Assembly (NCBI GenBank): GCA_947463885.1
Contig: CANHUQ010000004.1
Coordinates: 1-47,853 of the forward strand
Source: Burkholderiales bacterium
GTDB taxonomy: Bacteria > Pseudomonadota > Gammaproteobacteria > Burkholderiales > Burkholderiaceae_E
Length of the DNA: 47,853 nt
Direction of reading: 5' to 3'
Below are positions 32,055 to 41,970 of the stretch, in pieces. The notes below the pieces were generated by a model. That model saw only the letters and a list, made by a program, of their open reading frames with translations. It was not told the origin of the DNA and did no database searches. How positions within the stretch are numbered: the stretch's first letter is position 1; each line of letters begins with the position of its first letter. Both the position numbers and the translations under genes were made by a program.

Positions 32055-33278
32055 ATGGTCTCGCTCAACTCTCATCCCGCCGGCCGCCACTTTTTGCAGA
32101 TCCCCGGGCCAACCAATGTGCCCGACACGGTGCTGCGCGCCATCGATTACCCCACCATCGACCATCGCGGGCCGGAGTTCGCGCAGCTGGGCCTGAAGGT
32201 GCTGGCCGATATCAAGCCTGTGTTCCAGACCCGCCAGCCGGTGATCATTTATCCGGCATCAGGCACTGGCGCATGGGAAGCCGCGCTGGTCAATACGCTG
32301 TCGGCCGGCGATGCCGTGCTGATGGTCGAGACCGGGCATTTCGCATCACTGTGGAAAAAGCTGGCCGAGCGTCTGGGGCTCAAGCCCGAATTCATTGCGG
32401 GCGACTGGCGCAGCGGCGTCAATGCCGAGAGTGTTCACGCCCGACTGGCCGCCGACACACAGCACCGCATCAAGGCCGTGGCCGTTGTGCACAACGAGAC
32501 GTCGACAGGGGTCACCTCCAATATCGCAGCCGTGCGCAAGGCCATCGATGCCGCCGGGCATCCTGCGCTGCTGCTGGTCGACACGATTTCATCGCTGGGT
32601 TCCATCGATTACCGGCACGATGAATGGGGCGTGGACGTGACCATCGCAGGCTCGCAAAAGGGATTGATGCTGCCGCCCGGACTGTCGTTCAACGCGGTGT
32701 CCGTCAAAGCACTCGAAGCCTCGAAGACCGCCGGATTGCCGCGCGCGTACTGGGCGTGGGATGAAATCATCGCGGCCAACGCGAGCGGCTACTGGCCCAC
32801 CACACCGTCCACTAACCTGCTCTACGGCCTGTCCGCAGCGCTCGATCAATTGCTGGCAGAGGGCATGCAGAACGTCTTTGCGCGCCACGACCGGCATGCC
32901 GAGGCCACGCGGCGGGCAGTGCGGGCCTGGGGCCTGGACATCCTGTGCACCAACCCAGCCGAGTACAGCAGCGCACTGACAGCCGTCCTGATGCCGCTCG
33001 ATGCTTCCGGGAAGAGCCACGATGCCGACGCGTTGCGCAAGCGCGTTCTTGAGCGCTTCAACATGTCCCTGGGCACCGGTCTGGGCAAACTGGCCGGGCG
33101 CGTGTTTCGCATCGGCCACCTGGGCGACTTCAACGATCTGTCCTTGCTCGGCACGCTTGGCGGTGTCGAGATGGGTCTGCAGGCTGCTGGCGTGCCGCAC
33201 CGCAAGGGTGGCGTTCAGGCGGCCATCGACTACCTGGCGCAGGCACCGGCCCCGCACGCTGCGCTCAAAGCGGCATGA
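32055..33278 (+). CDS. Serine--glyoxylate aminotransferase-like PLP enzyme
   Basis: HFLQIPGPTNVPDTVLRAIDYPTIDHRGPEFAQLG, VDTISSLGSIDYRHDEWGVDVTIAGSQKGLMLPPGL. Confidence 0.9.
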   Translation: MVSLNSHPAGRHFLQIPGPTNVPDTVLRAIDYPTIDHRGPEFAQLGLKVLADIKPVFQTRQPVIIYPASGTGAWEAALVNTLSAGDAVLMVETGHFASLWKKLAERLGLKPEFIAGDWRSGVNAESVHARLAADTQHRIKAVAVVHNETSTGVTSNIAAVRKAIDAAGHPALLLVDTISSLGSIDYRHDEWGVDVTIAGSQKGLMLPPGLSFNAVSVKALEASKTAGLPRAYWAWDEIIAANASGYWPTTPSTNLLYGLSAALDQLLAEGMQNVFARHDRHAEATRRAVRAWGLDILCTNPAEYSSALTAVLMPLDASGKSHDADALRKRVLERFNMSLGTGLGKLAGRVFRIGHLGDFNDLSLLGTLGGVEMGLQAAGVPHRKGGVQAAIDYLAQAPAPHAALKAA

Positions 33279-33329
33279 GTGTGGTGCATCATGGATGCGT
33301 ATGGCATCCGATTCAAGCGGTGGCCCCAT

Positions 33330-33354
33330 CCCCTTCGCGCCTCCGCGCAAGGGG
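33330..33354 (+). terminator. Hairpin CCCCTTcGCGC-ctcc-GCGCAAGGGG downstream of the aminotransferase gene
   Basis: 10-bp stem with one bulged C; no U-tract. Confidence 0.4.
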
Positions 33355-33382
33355 TGACGTGTGGGTCTGATAGCAAAGTCGC

Positions 33383-33405
33383 AAATTGGGGTCTGACCCC
33401 AATTT
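33383..33405. repeat. Perfect inverted repeat AAATTGGGGTC-t-GACCCCAATTT
   Basis: 11-bp arms with 1-nt centre in the intergenic region. Confidence 0.8.
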
Positions 33406-33424
33406 TCATATGGTGATTTGATCG

Positions 33425-34423
33425 ATGAAGGAAACCCGAATGGCCTCTCAAGCCCGACGCCTGAGCCTGTGTTCCCTCGCAGCCCTCGCCTGCACCTTGC
33501 CCCTCACCGCCATGGCGCAGTCCTGGCCCACAAAGCCGATCAAGCTGCTGGTGGGCTTTGCACCAGGCGGTGGCACCGACATCGTGTCACGTGTACTGGC
33601 CAGCAAGCTGTCCGATCTGCTCGGCCAGCAGGTGGTCGTGGAGAACCGCGCGGGCGCAGCCGGCACGATCGCTGCCGATGCGGTGGCCAAGTCGCCCGCC
33701 GACGGCTACACGCTGCTGGCAGGCCATGCGAACAGCAACGCCATCGCCCCGCACGTGATGGCCAAGGTGCCCTTCGACGCGCTCAACGACTTCACCCCGA
33801 TCACCTACATCGGCTATGTGCCGAACGTGCTGGTGGTCAATCCGGGCGTGCCCGCCAAGTCAGTCGAGGAACTCGTGGCGCTGGCCAAATCCAAGCCTGG
33901 CGTGATGACCTATGCCTCATCGGGCGTGGGCAGCACGCAGCATCTGGCCGGTGCCCTGTTCAATCAGATCAGCGGCACGCAGATGACCCATATCCCCTAC
34001 AAGGGCAGCGGGCAGGCCGTGGTGGATCTGGTGGCAGGTCAGGTCAATGCGAACTTCGACACCCTGCCGCCGGTGCTGGAGCACATCCGCTCGGGCAGAT
34101 TGCGTGCGCTGGCCATTTCGAGCCAGAAGCGTCTGCCTTCACTGCCGGATGTGCCCACCTTCGAAGAGAAAGGCATTCGCGGCTTTGATGTCACCAACTG
34201 GTACTCGGTGATGGGCCCCAAGGGCCTGCCCCGAGAGATCGTGGCCAAGATCGATGAAGCCATGAAGAAGGCCATGGCCGACCCCGAGGTGCGCAGCAAG
34301 CTCGAGCCGCAAGGCGTGCTCTTTGGGGGCCCGCAAACGCCTGAGGCCTTCCGCGACTTCGTGCGGGCTGAGAACAGCAAGTACACCAAGATGGTCAAGG
34401 AACTGAACGTCAAAGCGGATTGA
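33425..34423 (+). CDS. Tripartite tricarboxylate transporter (Bug/TctC family) substrate-binding protein
   Basis: Signal peptide, then WPTKPIKLLVGFAPGGGTDIVSRVLASKLSDLLGQQVVVENRAGAAGTIAADAVAKSPADGYT. Confidence 0.95.
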   Translation: MKETRMASQARRLSLCSLAALACTLPLTAMAQSWPTKPIKLLVGFAPGGGTDIVSRVLASKLSDLLGQQVVVENRAGAAGTIAADAVAKSPADGYTLLAGHANSNAIAPHVMAKVPFDALNDFTPITYIGYVPNVLVVNPGVPAKSVEELVALAKSKPGVMTYASSGVGSTQHLAGALFNQISGTQMTHIPYKGSGQAVVDLVAGQVNANFDTLPPVLEHIRSGRLRALAISSQKRLPSLPDVPTFEEKGIRGFDVTNWYSVMGPKGLPREIVAKIDEAMKKAMADPEVRSKLEPQGVLFGGPQTPEAFRDFVRAENSKYTKMVKELNVKAD

Positions 34424-34459
34424 GCAAGCTGACTGCGAACGCTCACTGAGTCGGGCACC

Positions 34460-35236
34460 ATGGATGAAATCCTGATCGAACGCGACGGTTTCGTCGCCAC
34501 TGTCATCATCAATCGGCCGCACAAGCTGAATGCGATGACGCGCCCGATGTGGCGCGCGCTAGGCGAAGCCTTCGAAGCGCTGTCGGCCGACGATGCGGTG
34601 CGGTGCGTCATCGTGCGCGGCGCAGGCGAGCGGGCTTTTTCGCCGGGCAACGACATCTCCGAGTTCGCAACCGAGCGCTCCAACAAGGCGCAGGCAATTG
34701 ACTACGGTCATGACATGCATCGCACGGCCGCCCAGATTGCGGCGTGTCGCCACCCGGTCGTGGCGCAGATCCACGGCATCTGCGTGGGCGGCGGTCTTGA
34801 AATTGCAGCGCTCGCCGATCTGCGCATCTGCGGCACCTCCAGCCGGTTTGGAGCGCCGATCAAGAACCTGGGCTTGGTGATGGCCTACGACGAAATGGCG
34901 CCGCTGGTGAAGCTCGTGGGCCCCAACGTGGCGCTCGAGATTCTGCTTGAGGGGCGCATCTTCGATGCCGCCGAGGCGAAGGACAAGGGCCTGGTCACGC
35001 GTGTGGTGCCCGATGACGCGGTGGGCGATGAAGCGCGTGCCACGGCGCATCGCATTGCCGAAGGCGCACCGCTCGTGGCGCGCTGGCACAAGCAATTCGC
35101 CCGCCGCTTGCAAGACCCCGCGCCCCTGTCTGCAGCTGAGCGCGACGTCTGCTTCGACTGTTTCGACACCGAGGATTTTCGCACCGGTTACGCCGCGTTT
35201 TTGGCCAAGGTGCCGCCGCACTTTCAAGGTCGGTAA
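34460..35236 (+). CDS. Enoyl-CoA hydratase/isomerase family protein
   Basis: INRPHKLNAMT, AFSPGNDISEF, HGICVGGGLEIAALADLRI. Confidence 0.93.
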   Translation: MDEILIERDGFVATVIINRPHKLNAMTRPMWRALGEAFEALSADDAVRCVIVRGAGERAFSPGNDISEFATERSNKAQAIDYGHDMHRTAAQIAACRHPVVAQIHGICVGGGLEIAALADLRICGTSSRFGAPIKNLGLVMAYDEMAPLVKLVGPNVALEILLEGRIFDAAEAKDKGLVTRVVPDDAVGDEARATAHRIAEGAPLVARWHKQFARRLQDPAPLSAAERDVCFDCFDTEDFRTGYAAFLAKVPPHFQGR

Positions 35237-35353
35237 GCAGCGAGACCGTGCGTCTGCAGCGCTTGAGTGGGTGTTCCGGCCTGTGATCTGACTGACGGCG
35301 CCTTGCGATCTCGGTAAACTCGCGGCTCTTTTGCATCCACGGCCTACAGACCG

Positions 35354-35824
35354 ATGAACACGGAATCTGCGCACCGCGATCCCGCTGACGCCATATTCGC
35401 CCGCGCCGCCGAGCGCGCCCGCTCCAAATCGCTGCCTTACTTCGGCGAAGTCACCCCCGCTGAAGCCTGGGCGCTGATGCGCGCCGGTGCCGCCCGCATC
35501 GTTGATGTCCGCACGCACGCGGAATGGACCTACGTCGGGCGCATCGATGGCACGCCACTGGTGGAATGGCGTGCACTGGGGGCCCAACAGACCAATCCCG
35601 ACTTCCTCGCGCAGCTGGCCGAGCAGGTCACGCCTGACGTGCCGGTCATGTTCCTGTGCCGCAGCGGCGTGCGTTCGCATGGCGCAGCGCAGCTGGCCAC
35701 ACAGGCCGGCTACACGCGCGCCATGAATATCCTCGAAGGCTTTGAAGGCGACCTGGACGCCAATGGCCATCGCGGCACGGTCGGCGGCTGGCGCAAAGCG
35801 AGCCTGCCCTGGGTGCAGTCCTGA
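35354..35824 (+). CDS. Rhodanese-like domain protein
   Basis: RIVDVRTHAEWTYVGRIDGTPLVEW, active-site loop FLCRSGVRS. Confidence 0.92.
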   Translation: MNTESAHRDPADAIFARAAERARSKSLPYFGEVTPAEAWALMRAGAARIVDVRTHAEWTYVGRIDGTPLVEWRALGAQQTNPDFLAQLAEQVTPDVPVMFLCRSGVRSHGAAQLATQAGYTRAMNILEGFEGDLDANGHRGTVGGWRKASLPWVQS

Positions 35825-35835
35825 GCGCTCCGCCC

Positions 35836-36999
35836 ATGCGGCTGGCTGACCGCACCCGGGCGATCGCACCGTTTCACGTCATGGAGTTGGCCAAGCGGGC
35901 CGTGGCGATGGAGCAGCGCGGCCATCCCGTCATTCATCTGTCCATCGGCGAGCCCGACTTCACCGCCCCGCCTGGGGTCATCGCGGCACTGGAGCAGGCT
36001 GCGCGCGACGGTCGCACGCAATACAGCCCGGCGGTCGGCACCAGCGCGCTGCGCGAGGCTATTGCTGCAGACTACCTGCGCCGCCACGGCCTGGTGGTCG
36101 ATCCTGCCCGCATCATCGTCACGGCTGGCGCCTCGGCGGCACTGACACTCGCCTGCTGCGCGCTGGTCAATCCGGGCGACGAGGTATTGCTGACCGACCC
36201 GAGCTATCCCTGCAACCGGCATTTCGTGGCGGCATTCGATGGTCGTCCAAACGCCATCCCGGTGTTCGAAGACACCCGCTTTCAGCTCACCCCAGAACTG
36301 GTCGATCAGCACTGGGGCCCGCAGACACGCGGCGTGCTGCTGGCATCGCCGGCCAATCCGACCGGCACATCCATCCCGTTTGATGCACTCAGCCAGATCG
36401 TGAGCACCGTCCGCGCGCGTGGCGGATTCACCCTGGTCGACGAAATCTACCTGGGGCTCACATACGAAGGACAGGCGCGCTGCGCCCTGGAACTGGGCGA
36501 CGACGTGATCGTCTGCAACAGCTTTTCAAAGTCGTTTGCCATGACCGGCTGGCGCCTGGGATGGCTGGTGGTGCCGCTGCAGAGCGTGCCCGTGTTTGAA
36601 AAACTCGCCCAGAACCTATTCATCTGCCCCTCGACGCTGGCGCAACATGCCGCACTGGCCTGTTTTGAGCCTGAAGCACTCGCCCTGTGCGAAACACGCC
36701 GCGTGCTGCTCAAAGACCGGCGCGATGTGCTGATTCCAGCGCTCGAACAAGCCGGTTTCAAGATTCCAGTACGACCGGACGGTGCGTTTTATGTCTGGAT
36801 GGACTGCAGTCGATTCGGCGACAGCGGGCTGCTCGCCGACCGGCTGCTGGATGAAGCCGCGGTCTCGTTGGTGCCGGGTCATGACTTCGGCGCCAATGAT
36901 CCCGGACGCTGGATGCGGTTGTCGTATGCCAGCCCGATCGAGCGGCTGCAGGAAGCCGTACGGCGCATGGCCGTTTGCCTGGGCACAGGCGGGGCCTAA
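35836..36999 (+). CDS. Class I/II PLP-dependent aminotransferase
   Basis: IGEPDFTAPPGVIAALEQAARDGRTQYSPAVGTSALREAIA, SPANPTGT, NSFSKSFAMTGWRLGW. Confidence 0.93.
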   Translation: MRLADRTRAIAPFHVMELAKRAVAMEQRGHPVIHLSIGEPDFTAPPGVIAALEQAARDGRTQYSPAVGTSALREAIAADYLRRHGLVVDPARIIVTAGASAALTLACCALVNPGDEVLLTDPSYPCNRHFVAAFDGRPNAIPVFEDTRFQLTPELVDQHWGPQTRGVLLASPANPTGTSIPFDALSQIVSTVRARGGFTLVDEIYLGLTYEGQARCALELGDDVIVCNSFSKSFAMTGWRLGWLVVPLQSVPVFEKLAQNLFICPSTLAQHAALACFEPEALALCETRRVLLKDRRDVLIPALEQAGFKIPVRPDGAFYVWMDCSRFGDSGLLADRLLDEAAVSLVPGHDFGANDPGRWMRLSYASPIERLQEAVRRMAVCLGTGGA

Positions 37000-37086
37000 T
37001 CTGCTCGGGCTCTGCCAAGCGCGAGGGTCAGGCAGCCCAGCCCAGACGGATCCCAGGTCGGATCCCGGGCCGGCACCCAGAACAGT

Positions 37087-38214
37087 CTAGATGTCGCCTT
37101 GTCCGGCCGACCCGGCAGGCTGAGCCGGCTGCACATTCAAGCTTTCGGGCACCGGTCCGACAGCAGCGGGCGGTGCGCTGCGGGCCGGCTCGTACGCCGG
37201 GCTCACGATTGCCGGCGCGACCGCTGGCTCTGAAGTGACCGGTGCATCGACCATGGCCGCAGTGCGCACCATCACCGCCCGCTCGGTGCGGGGCGCCACC
37301 ATGGCGAGTTCGGCAGGGATGGGCTTTCCGGCCGCTGCAGCGGCAATGCGATCGCGCGCATTGAGCACTTTGGCGCCATAGCCGCCATCGTTATCCATCA
37401 GCGCGGCCCCCACATACGACTTGAGAGCGCCCTCGACCGAGCCATCGCGCTGGATGTACTCGCGCAAGATGGCGCTGCCAACCCGGATATTGGCCACCGG
37501 ATCAAACGCTGCCCGAATGCCGCCGAAGGGCATGAACTTTTCGACGTGCACGCGGGTGAGCACCTGCATCAGACCCTGAGCGCCGGCGGAACTCTGCGCC
37601 CGCGGATCGAAGCTGGATTCAACCGACATCACGGCCAGGACCAGCATGGGGTCAATGCGCGCATCGCGGGCCGCCAGGTAGGCGTGATGAACGAATTCGG
37701 TGGTGGCATCCAGGGTGACGCGATAGCGCGCAGCGATGAAGCGCGCGATATTGGCCTGTTCACGCTCGAGCTGGCGGGGTTTGCGCGCCGAATCGTCTGC
37801 CTCAACCCGCATGTTCAGCCAGGGTTCGAACCGGGCGGACTCGCCCGTGAATGCAGACGACGCAGCCATCGACAGGGCCGCAGCAACAGGCACCGTGGGC
37901 AAGGGCTGATCGATGAGTTCGTCACCCATGGGGAGCATGGCCACGGTACTCGCGGTGGCCGCAGGTACATTGGACAAGGCCGCCGACATCGCAGCATGCA
38001 CACGTGTGCGTTGAGCCAGCGCATCCGCGCCGCCGAGAGTGCCATGCACAGCCACCACGGCCAACAGTGCCACCGGCGCCGCATACCGCACGATGCGCCC
38101 CAACGCAGTGGTCAGGCGCACCCGTTCCCGAGGCGCCGTACGCCCCACCGACTGTTCGGGCAGCGCCCGTGCTTGGGACGCGCTGCCTGCTGCGATTGGT
38201 GATCGATCGATCAT
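37087..38214 (-). CDS. Lytic transglycosylase (SLT domain)
   Basis: DPMLVLAVMSVESSFDPRAQSSAGAQGLMQVLTRVH. AGGAG lies just upstream of ATG at 38214, favouring this start over 38271. Confidence 0.87.
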   Translation of the reverse strand: MIDRSPIAAGSASQARALPEQSVGRTAPRERVRLTTALGRIVRYAAPVALLAVVAVHGTLGGADALAQRTRVHAAMSAALSNVPAATASTVAMLPMGDELIDQPLPTVPVAAALSMAASSAFTGESARFEPWLNMRVEADDSARKPRQLEREQANIARFIAARYRVTLDATTEFVHHAYLAARDARIDPMLVLAVMSVESSFDPRAQSSAGAQGLMQVLTRVHVEKFMPFGGIRAAFDPVANIRVGSAILREYIQRDGSVEGALKSYVGAALMDNDGGYGAKVLNARDRIAAAAAGKPIPAELAMVAPRTERAVMVRTAAMVDAPVTSEPAVAPAIVSPAYEPARSAPPAAVGPVPESLNVQPAQPAGSAGQGDI

Positions 38215-38247
38215 CCACGCTCCTGTGCGGCAGACGACACCGCTGCA

Positions 38248-38267
38248 TCCCGTTCGATCGAACGGGA
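38248..38267. promoter_or_regulatory. Perfect 20-bp palindrome TCCCGTTCGATCGAACGGGA upstream of the lytic transglycosylase gene
   Basis: Sequence equals its own reverse complement; lies 34-53 bp upstream of the preferred start. Confidence 0.6.
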
Positions 38268-38766
38268 ACATGACGCGACAGCGCTCAGGCTGTCAGGACT
38301 GCATCCGCCTTGCAGGCGCACGAACCGTGCGCAGGCCGGATACCCATGTGGCGACCAGGTCGCCGGGACGCTCAGACGGGCCCACTCAGGGAACCCGTTT
38401 GGGGTGGTCGCCCTCTGGATGGCGCAAGACTCAGCGCGCGAGGTGGGGCGATCCGTTGAGACGAGGCCCGATCTGCTGCCTTCGCCACCTGCCCAATACA
38501 ACCCTACATGACCGCTTGGGGGCAGGTTTCAACCGTTGATGGGGTGGAGTCTACCAGCCGGACCGGTCCGGTCAAATACCGGGGGCGGCCGGCGACCGGC
38601 GCAGCGTCCTGCAGGAGTTGGCCTCGTCGGCCGACCTGCAGAGCCCGAATGGGTGGTGCACATGACCTGATATCCAGGCGAGCACCATGGCCTGGCGGGT
38701 CAATTCTTGGCGAACCAGACCGTGTGAGAGGATGTCGTTCACCCACCTCTGAACTTGGCGACACCA

Positions 38767-40323
38767 ATGCGCTATGCCGATCTGCGCGACTTCATTGCGC
38801 AACTTGAATCCCAGGGCGAATTGCGCCGAATCGCCGCGCCGGTGTCACCACGCTTCGAGATGACCGAGATTGCCGACCGGGTCTTGCGCGCCCAGGGGCC
38901 CGCCCTGCTTTTTGAACAGCCGAGCGACGCCGGTCGCAGCTGGGCGCATCCCGTGCTCGCCAACCTGTTCGGCACACCACGCCGGGTGGCACTGGGGATG
39001 GGGGAGGACTCGGTCGATGCCCTGCGCGAAGTGGGGGCACTGCTCGCCTACCTGAAAGAGCCCGAACCGCCAAAAGGCCTGAAAGACGCCTGGGACAAGC
39101 TGCCTGTGTTGCGGCAGGTGCTGAACATGGCGCCCAGAGAAGTCTCGCGGGCGCCCTGCCAGCAGCAGGTGCGCGAAGGCAATGAAGTGGATCTGGGCAA
39201 GCTGCCGGTACAGACCTGCTGGCCAGGGGATGTGGCACCGCTCATCACCTGGGGCCTGGTCATTACGCGCGGCCCCAACCGCACCCGTCAGAACCTGGGC
39301 ATCTATCGGCAGCAGGTGATCGGCCCCAACCGCACCATCATGCGCTGGTTGGCCCATCGGGGCGGCGCATTGGATTTTCGGGATCATGCCGCTGCTCACC
39401 CCGGCACACCGTTTCCGATCTCGGTGGCGCTGGGCGCCGACCCGGCCACCATCCTGGGGGCGGTCACGCCGGTTCCGGACAGCCTGTCCGAGTATCAGTT
39501 CGCCGGGCTGTTGCGCGGCGCCAAGACCGAACTCGTGAAATGTCTGGGCAACGACCTGCGGGTGCCAGCCAGCGCCGAAATCGTCCTGGAAGGAGCCATT
39601 CGGCCCGATCCGGATGGCACCCTCACCCTTGAACATGCACGGCGCCTGGGTTGGCAGGGTGAGTTACCCGCAGCGGCGCGCACGGGCTGGGAAATGGCGC
39701 TGGAAGGGCCGTACGGGGATCACACCGGCTACTACAACGAGCAGGACTGGTTCCCGGTGTTCGCCATCGATCGCATGACCTTGCGCGACAACGCCATCTA
39801 CCACTCGACCTATACCGGCAAACCGCCCGACGAACCCGCCATCCTGGGCGTGGCGCTGAACGAAGTCTTCGTGCCGATCCTGCGCAAGCAGTTTTCCGAG
39901 ATCGTGGACTTCTACCTGCCCCCTGAAGGATGTTCCTACCGCATGGCGGTGGTGTCCATGAAGAAGCAGTACCCGGGCCACGCCAAGCGGGTGATGTTCG
40001 GCATCTGGAGTTTCCTGCGCCAGTTCATGTACACCAAGTTCATCATCGTGGTGGACGACGACGTCGATGTGCGCGACTGGAAGGAAGTGATCTGGGCGGT
40101 CACCACACGCGTGGATCCCTTGCGCGACACCACACTGGTCGACCGTACGCCGATCGATTACCTGGACTTCGCGTCGCCGGTGTCGGGCCTGGGCTCGAAG
40201 ATGGGCATTGATGCGACCAACAAATGGCCGGGCGAAAGCGATCGGGAGTGGGGGCGGACCATCAGCATGTCGCCCGAGGTGAAAAAGCGAGTCGACGACA
40301 TGTGGGCGGGCCTGGGGCTGTAG
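38767..40323 (+). CDS. ubiD: UbiD-family decarboxylase (3-octaprenyl-4-hydroxybenzoate carboxy-lyase)
   Basis: [52 protein letters not shown] and full-length UbiD features. Confidence 0.93.
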   Translation: MRYADLRDFIAQLESQGELRRIAAPVSPRFEMTEIADRVLRAQGPALLFEQPSDAGRSWAHPVLANLFGTPRRVALGMGEDSVDALREVGALLAYLKEPEPPKGLKDAWDKLPVLRQVLNMAPREVSRAPCQQQVREGNEVDLGKLPVQTCWPGDVAPLITWGLVITRGPNRTRQNLGIYRQQVIGPNRTIMRWLAHRGGALDFRDHAAAHPGTPFPISVALGADPATILGAVTPVPDSLSEYQFAGLLRGAKTELVKCLGNDLRVPASAEIVLEGAIRPDPDGTLTLEHARRLGWQGELPAAARTGWEMALEGPYGDHTGYYNEQDWFPVFAIDRMTLRDNAIYHSTYTGKPPDEPAILGVALNEVFVPILRKQFSEIVDFYLPPEGCSYRMAVVSMKKQYPGHAKRVMFGIWSFLRQFMYTKFIIVVDDDVDVRDWKEVIWAVTTRVDPLRDTTLVDRTPIDYLDFASPVSGLGSKMGIDATNKWPGESDREWGRTISMSPEVKKRVDDMWAGLGL

Positions 40324-40344
40324 GCGCCGCGGGCGGTCGCCACA

Positions 40345-41925
40345 TCAGTTCGACGAATACACCCAGCGCAGCAGGGCGTCTTGTGCAGCACCGCTGCTTT
40401 GGGCGCGCGGCCCGTTGATCAGCATGACGACCGCATAGCGCCGCCCCGACGCCGCATCCACATAGCCTGCAATGCTGCGCACGTCGTTCAGACTGCCGGT
40501 CTTGATCCAGGCGTTGCCGGCCACCGGATCGGACTTCAGGCGGCTTTTCATCGTGCCGTCCACACCGACCACCGGCAGGGACTCTATATATATAGGGGCG
40601 TGCGGACTGCGCGAGGCATCGATCAGCAGGCGCGCCAGGCTCGCCGGCGAGATACGCTCACGCCGCGACAGCCCGGAGCCGTTGTCGATCACGATCTCAG
40701 GGGTACGCAGGCCACGCTTTTCAAGCCAGGCATTGAGTGTGGCGCGCGCACGCTCCAGGGTGGCGGGGCGGCGACGCTGCGGGTCAGCCGAGGTATGCAG
40801 CAGCACCTGACGCGCCATCACATTGTTGCTGTACTTGTTGATGTCCTTGACCACATCGGCCAGTGTGCGGGGCGAATCCCAGCGCAGCAGTACCGGCAGG
40901 TTTGGCTCGATGCGCCGCTCGACCACCGTGCGCCCCTCCCAGACGCCACCGGCTGCCCGCCAGGCTGAGGCGAAAAATCCATGGATGAACTGGCGGTGAT
41001 TGAGCACGGCCACCATGGTCGACTGCTCGCCGCAGGCAGGTGAATACTGACCCGCGACCCGAATGGTGGGTGCATCCTCAGGACCGATTTCGCGAATCGA
41101 CAATCCCGCAATGCCGAAGCGACATCCGCCGCGCGCGAGCTTCACCTCATCGACGATCGGCACCGCGAGCGGCGGATCCATGTCGACGGCCAGCCCGCCG
41201 GTTTGCGGGCGCACCGAGACACGGGTCGCCTTGAAGTTCATCAACGCCGCGCTGGGCCTCACGTTGTAGGGCTGCGAGCGGTCGCCATCGAAGGCCTCCA
41301 CGGCCGCGTCGCCCACGTCGTAGAGCGAATCGTCGACCACCAGATTGCCGCGGATCTCTCGCAGACCATTGGCCCGCAGCCGCATGATCAGCTCGGTCAG
41401 GTCTTCGATGACAAATTTCGGGTCGCCACCGCCCTGCAGCACCAGATCGCCCTGCAATACATCGCCGACCAGCTGCCCGCGCATCATGATCTGTGTACGC
41501 CAGCGGAAATTCGGCCCCATCAGCGACAGCGCCGCGTGGGTCGTGACCAGCTTCATAGTCGAGGCCGGATTGAACGCGACCTCGGCGTTGTGCCAGACCA
41601 GCGGCGCCCCGCCATCCAGCGGCACGACAGCCACCCCGTACTCATGCGGGGCGAGCGCGGCGGCGCGCATCGCTTCAGCCACCACTGCAGGCACTGCCAT
41701 CCCAGCCAGACCACTGGCCGGCGCGGGCGGCTGGCGGCCGGGCCCATCGGGCGACATGGCGGGCTGCGTGGGCTCGGCCGTCATGTTGGGCGCGGTGCCG
41801 TAGGCGGGCAGTGGTGTCTGCGCAGACGCAGCCAACACCCCGCAGAGCGCGACACATCCCATCAGCGCCCGAACGAGCAGGCAGGCAACACATCGAAGAG
41901 GCACCATAATCGACGATGATCTCAT
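40345..41925 (-). CDS. dacB: D-alanyl-D-alanine carboxypeptidase/endopeptidase (PBP4, DacB family)
   Basis: NPASTMKLVTTHAAL (SxxK), IDNGSGLSRRERISPASLARLL (SxN region), GNAWIKTGSLNDVRSIAGYV (KTG). Start chosen at the signal peptide, not at ORF position 44505. Confidence 0.9.
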   Translation of the reverse strand: MRSSSIMVPLRCVACLLVRALMGCVALCGVLAASAQTPLPAYGTAPNMTAEPTQPAMSPDGPGRQPPAPASGLAGMAVPAVVAEAMRAAALAPHEYGVAVVPLDGGAPLVWHNAEVAFNPASTMKLVTTHAALSLMGPNFRWRTQIMMRGQLVGDVLQGDLVLQGGGDPKFVIEDLTELIMRLRANGLREIRGNLVVDDSLYDVGDAAVEAFDGDRSQPYNVRPSAALMNFKATRVSVRPQTGGLAVDMDPPLAVPIVDEVKLARGGCRFGIAGLSIREIGPEDAPTIRVAGQYSPACGEQSTMVAVLNHRQFIHGFFASAWRAAGGVWEGRTVVERRIEPNLPVLLRWDSPRTLADVVKDINKYSNNVMARQVLLHTSADPQRRRPATLERARATLNAWLEKRGLRTPEIVIDNGSGLSRRERISPASLARLLIDASRSPHAPIYIESLPVVGVDGTMKSRLKSDPVAGNAWIKTGSLNDVRSIAGYVDAASGRRYAVVMLINGPRAQSSGAAQDALLRWVYSSN

Positions 41926-41970
41926 GCAGGGCGGAAACCGCCGTTCGGAACCGACGAGGAGCGTATTCAC

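Noticed and set aside
33383-33405. RAYT/IS insertion
   Set aside because: No transposase-like ORF nearby and no target duplication; only a lone inverted repeat.
34559-35869. 436-aa minus-strand ORF
   Set aside because: Antisense to the enoyl-CoA hydratase and rhodanese genes; GC-rich shadow ORF.
38272-38766. tRNA or known ncRNA gene in the gap before ubiD
   Set aside because: No tRNA-like cloverleaf or T-loop GGTTCRA context recognised; kept only as a structured region.
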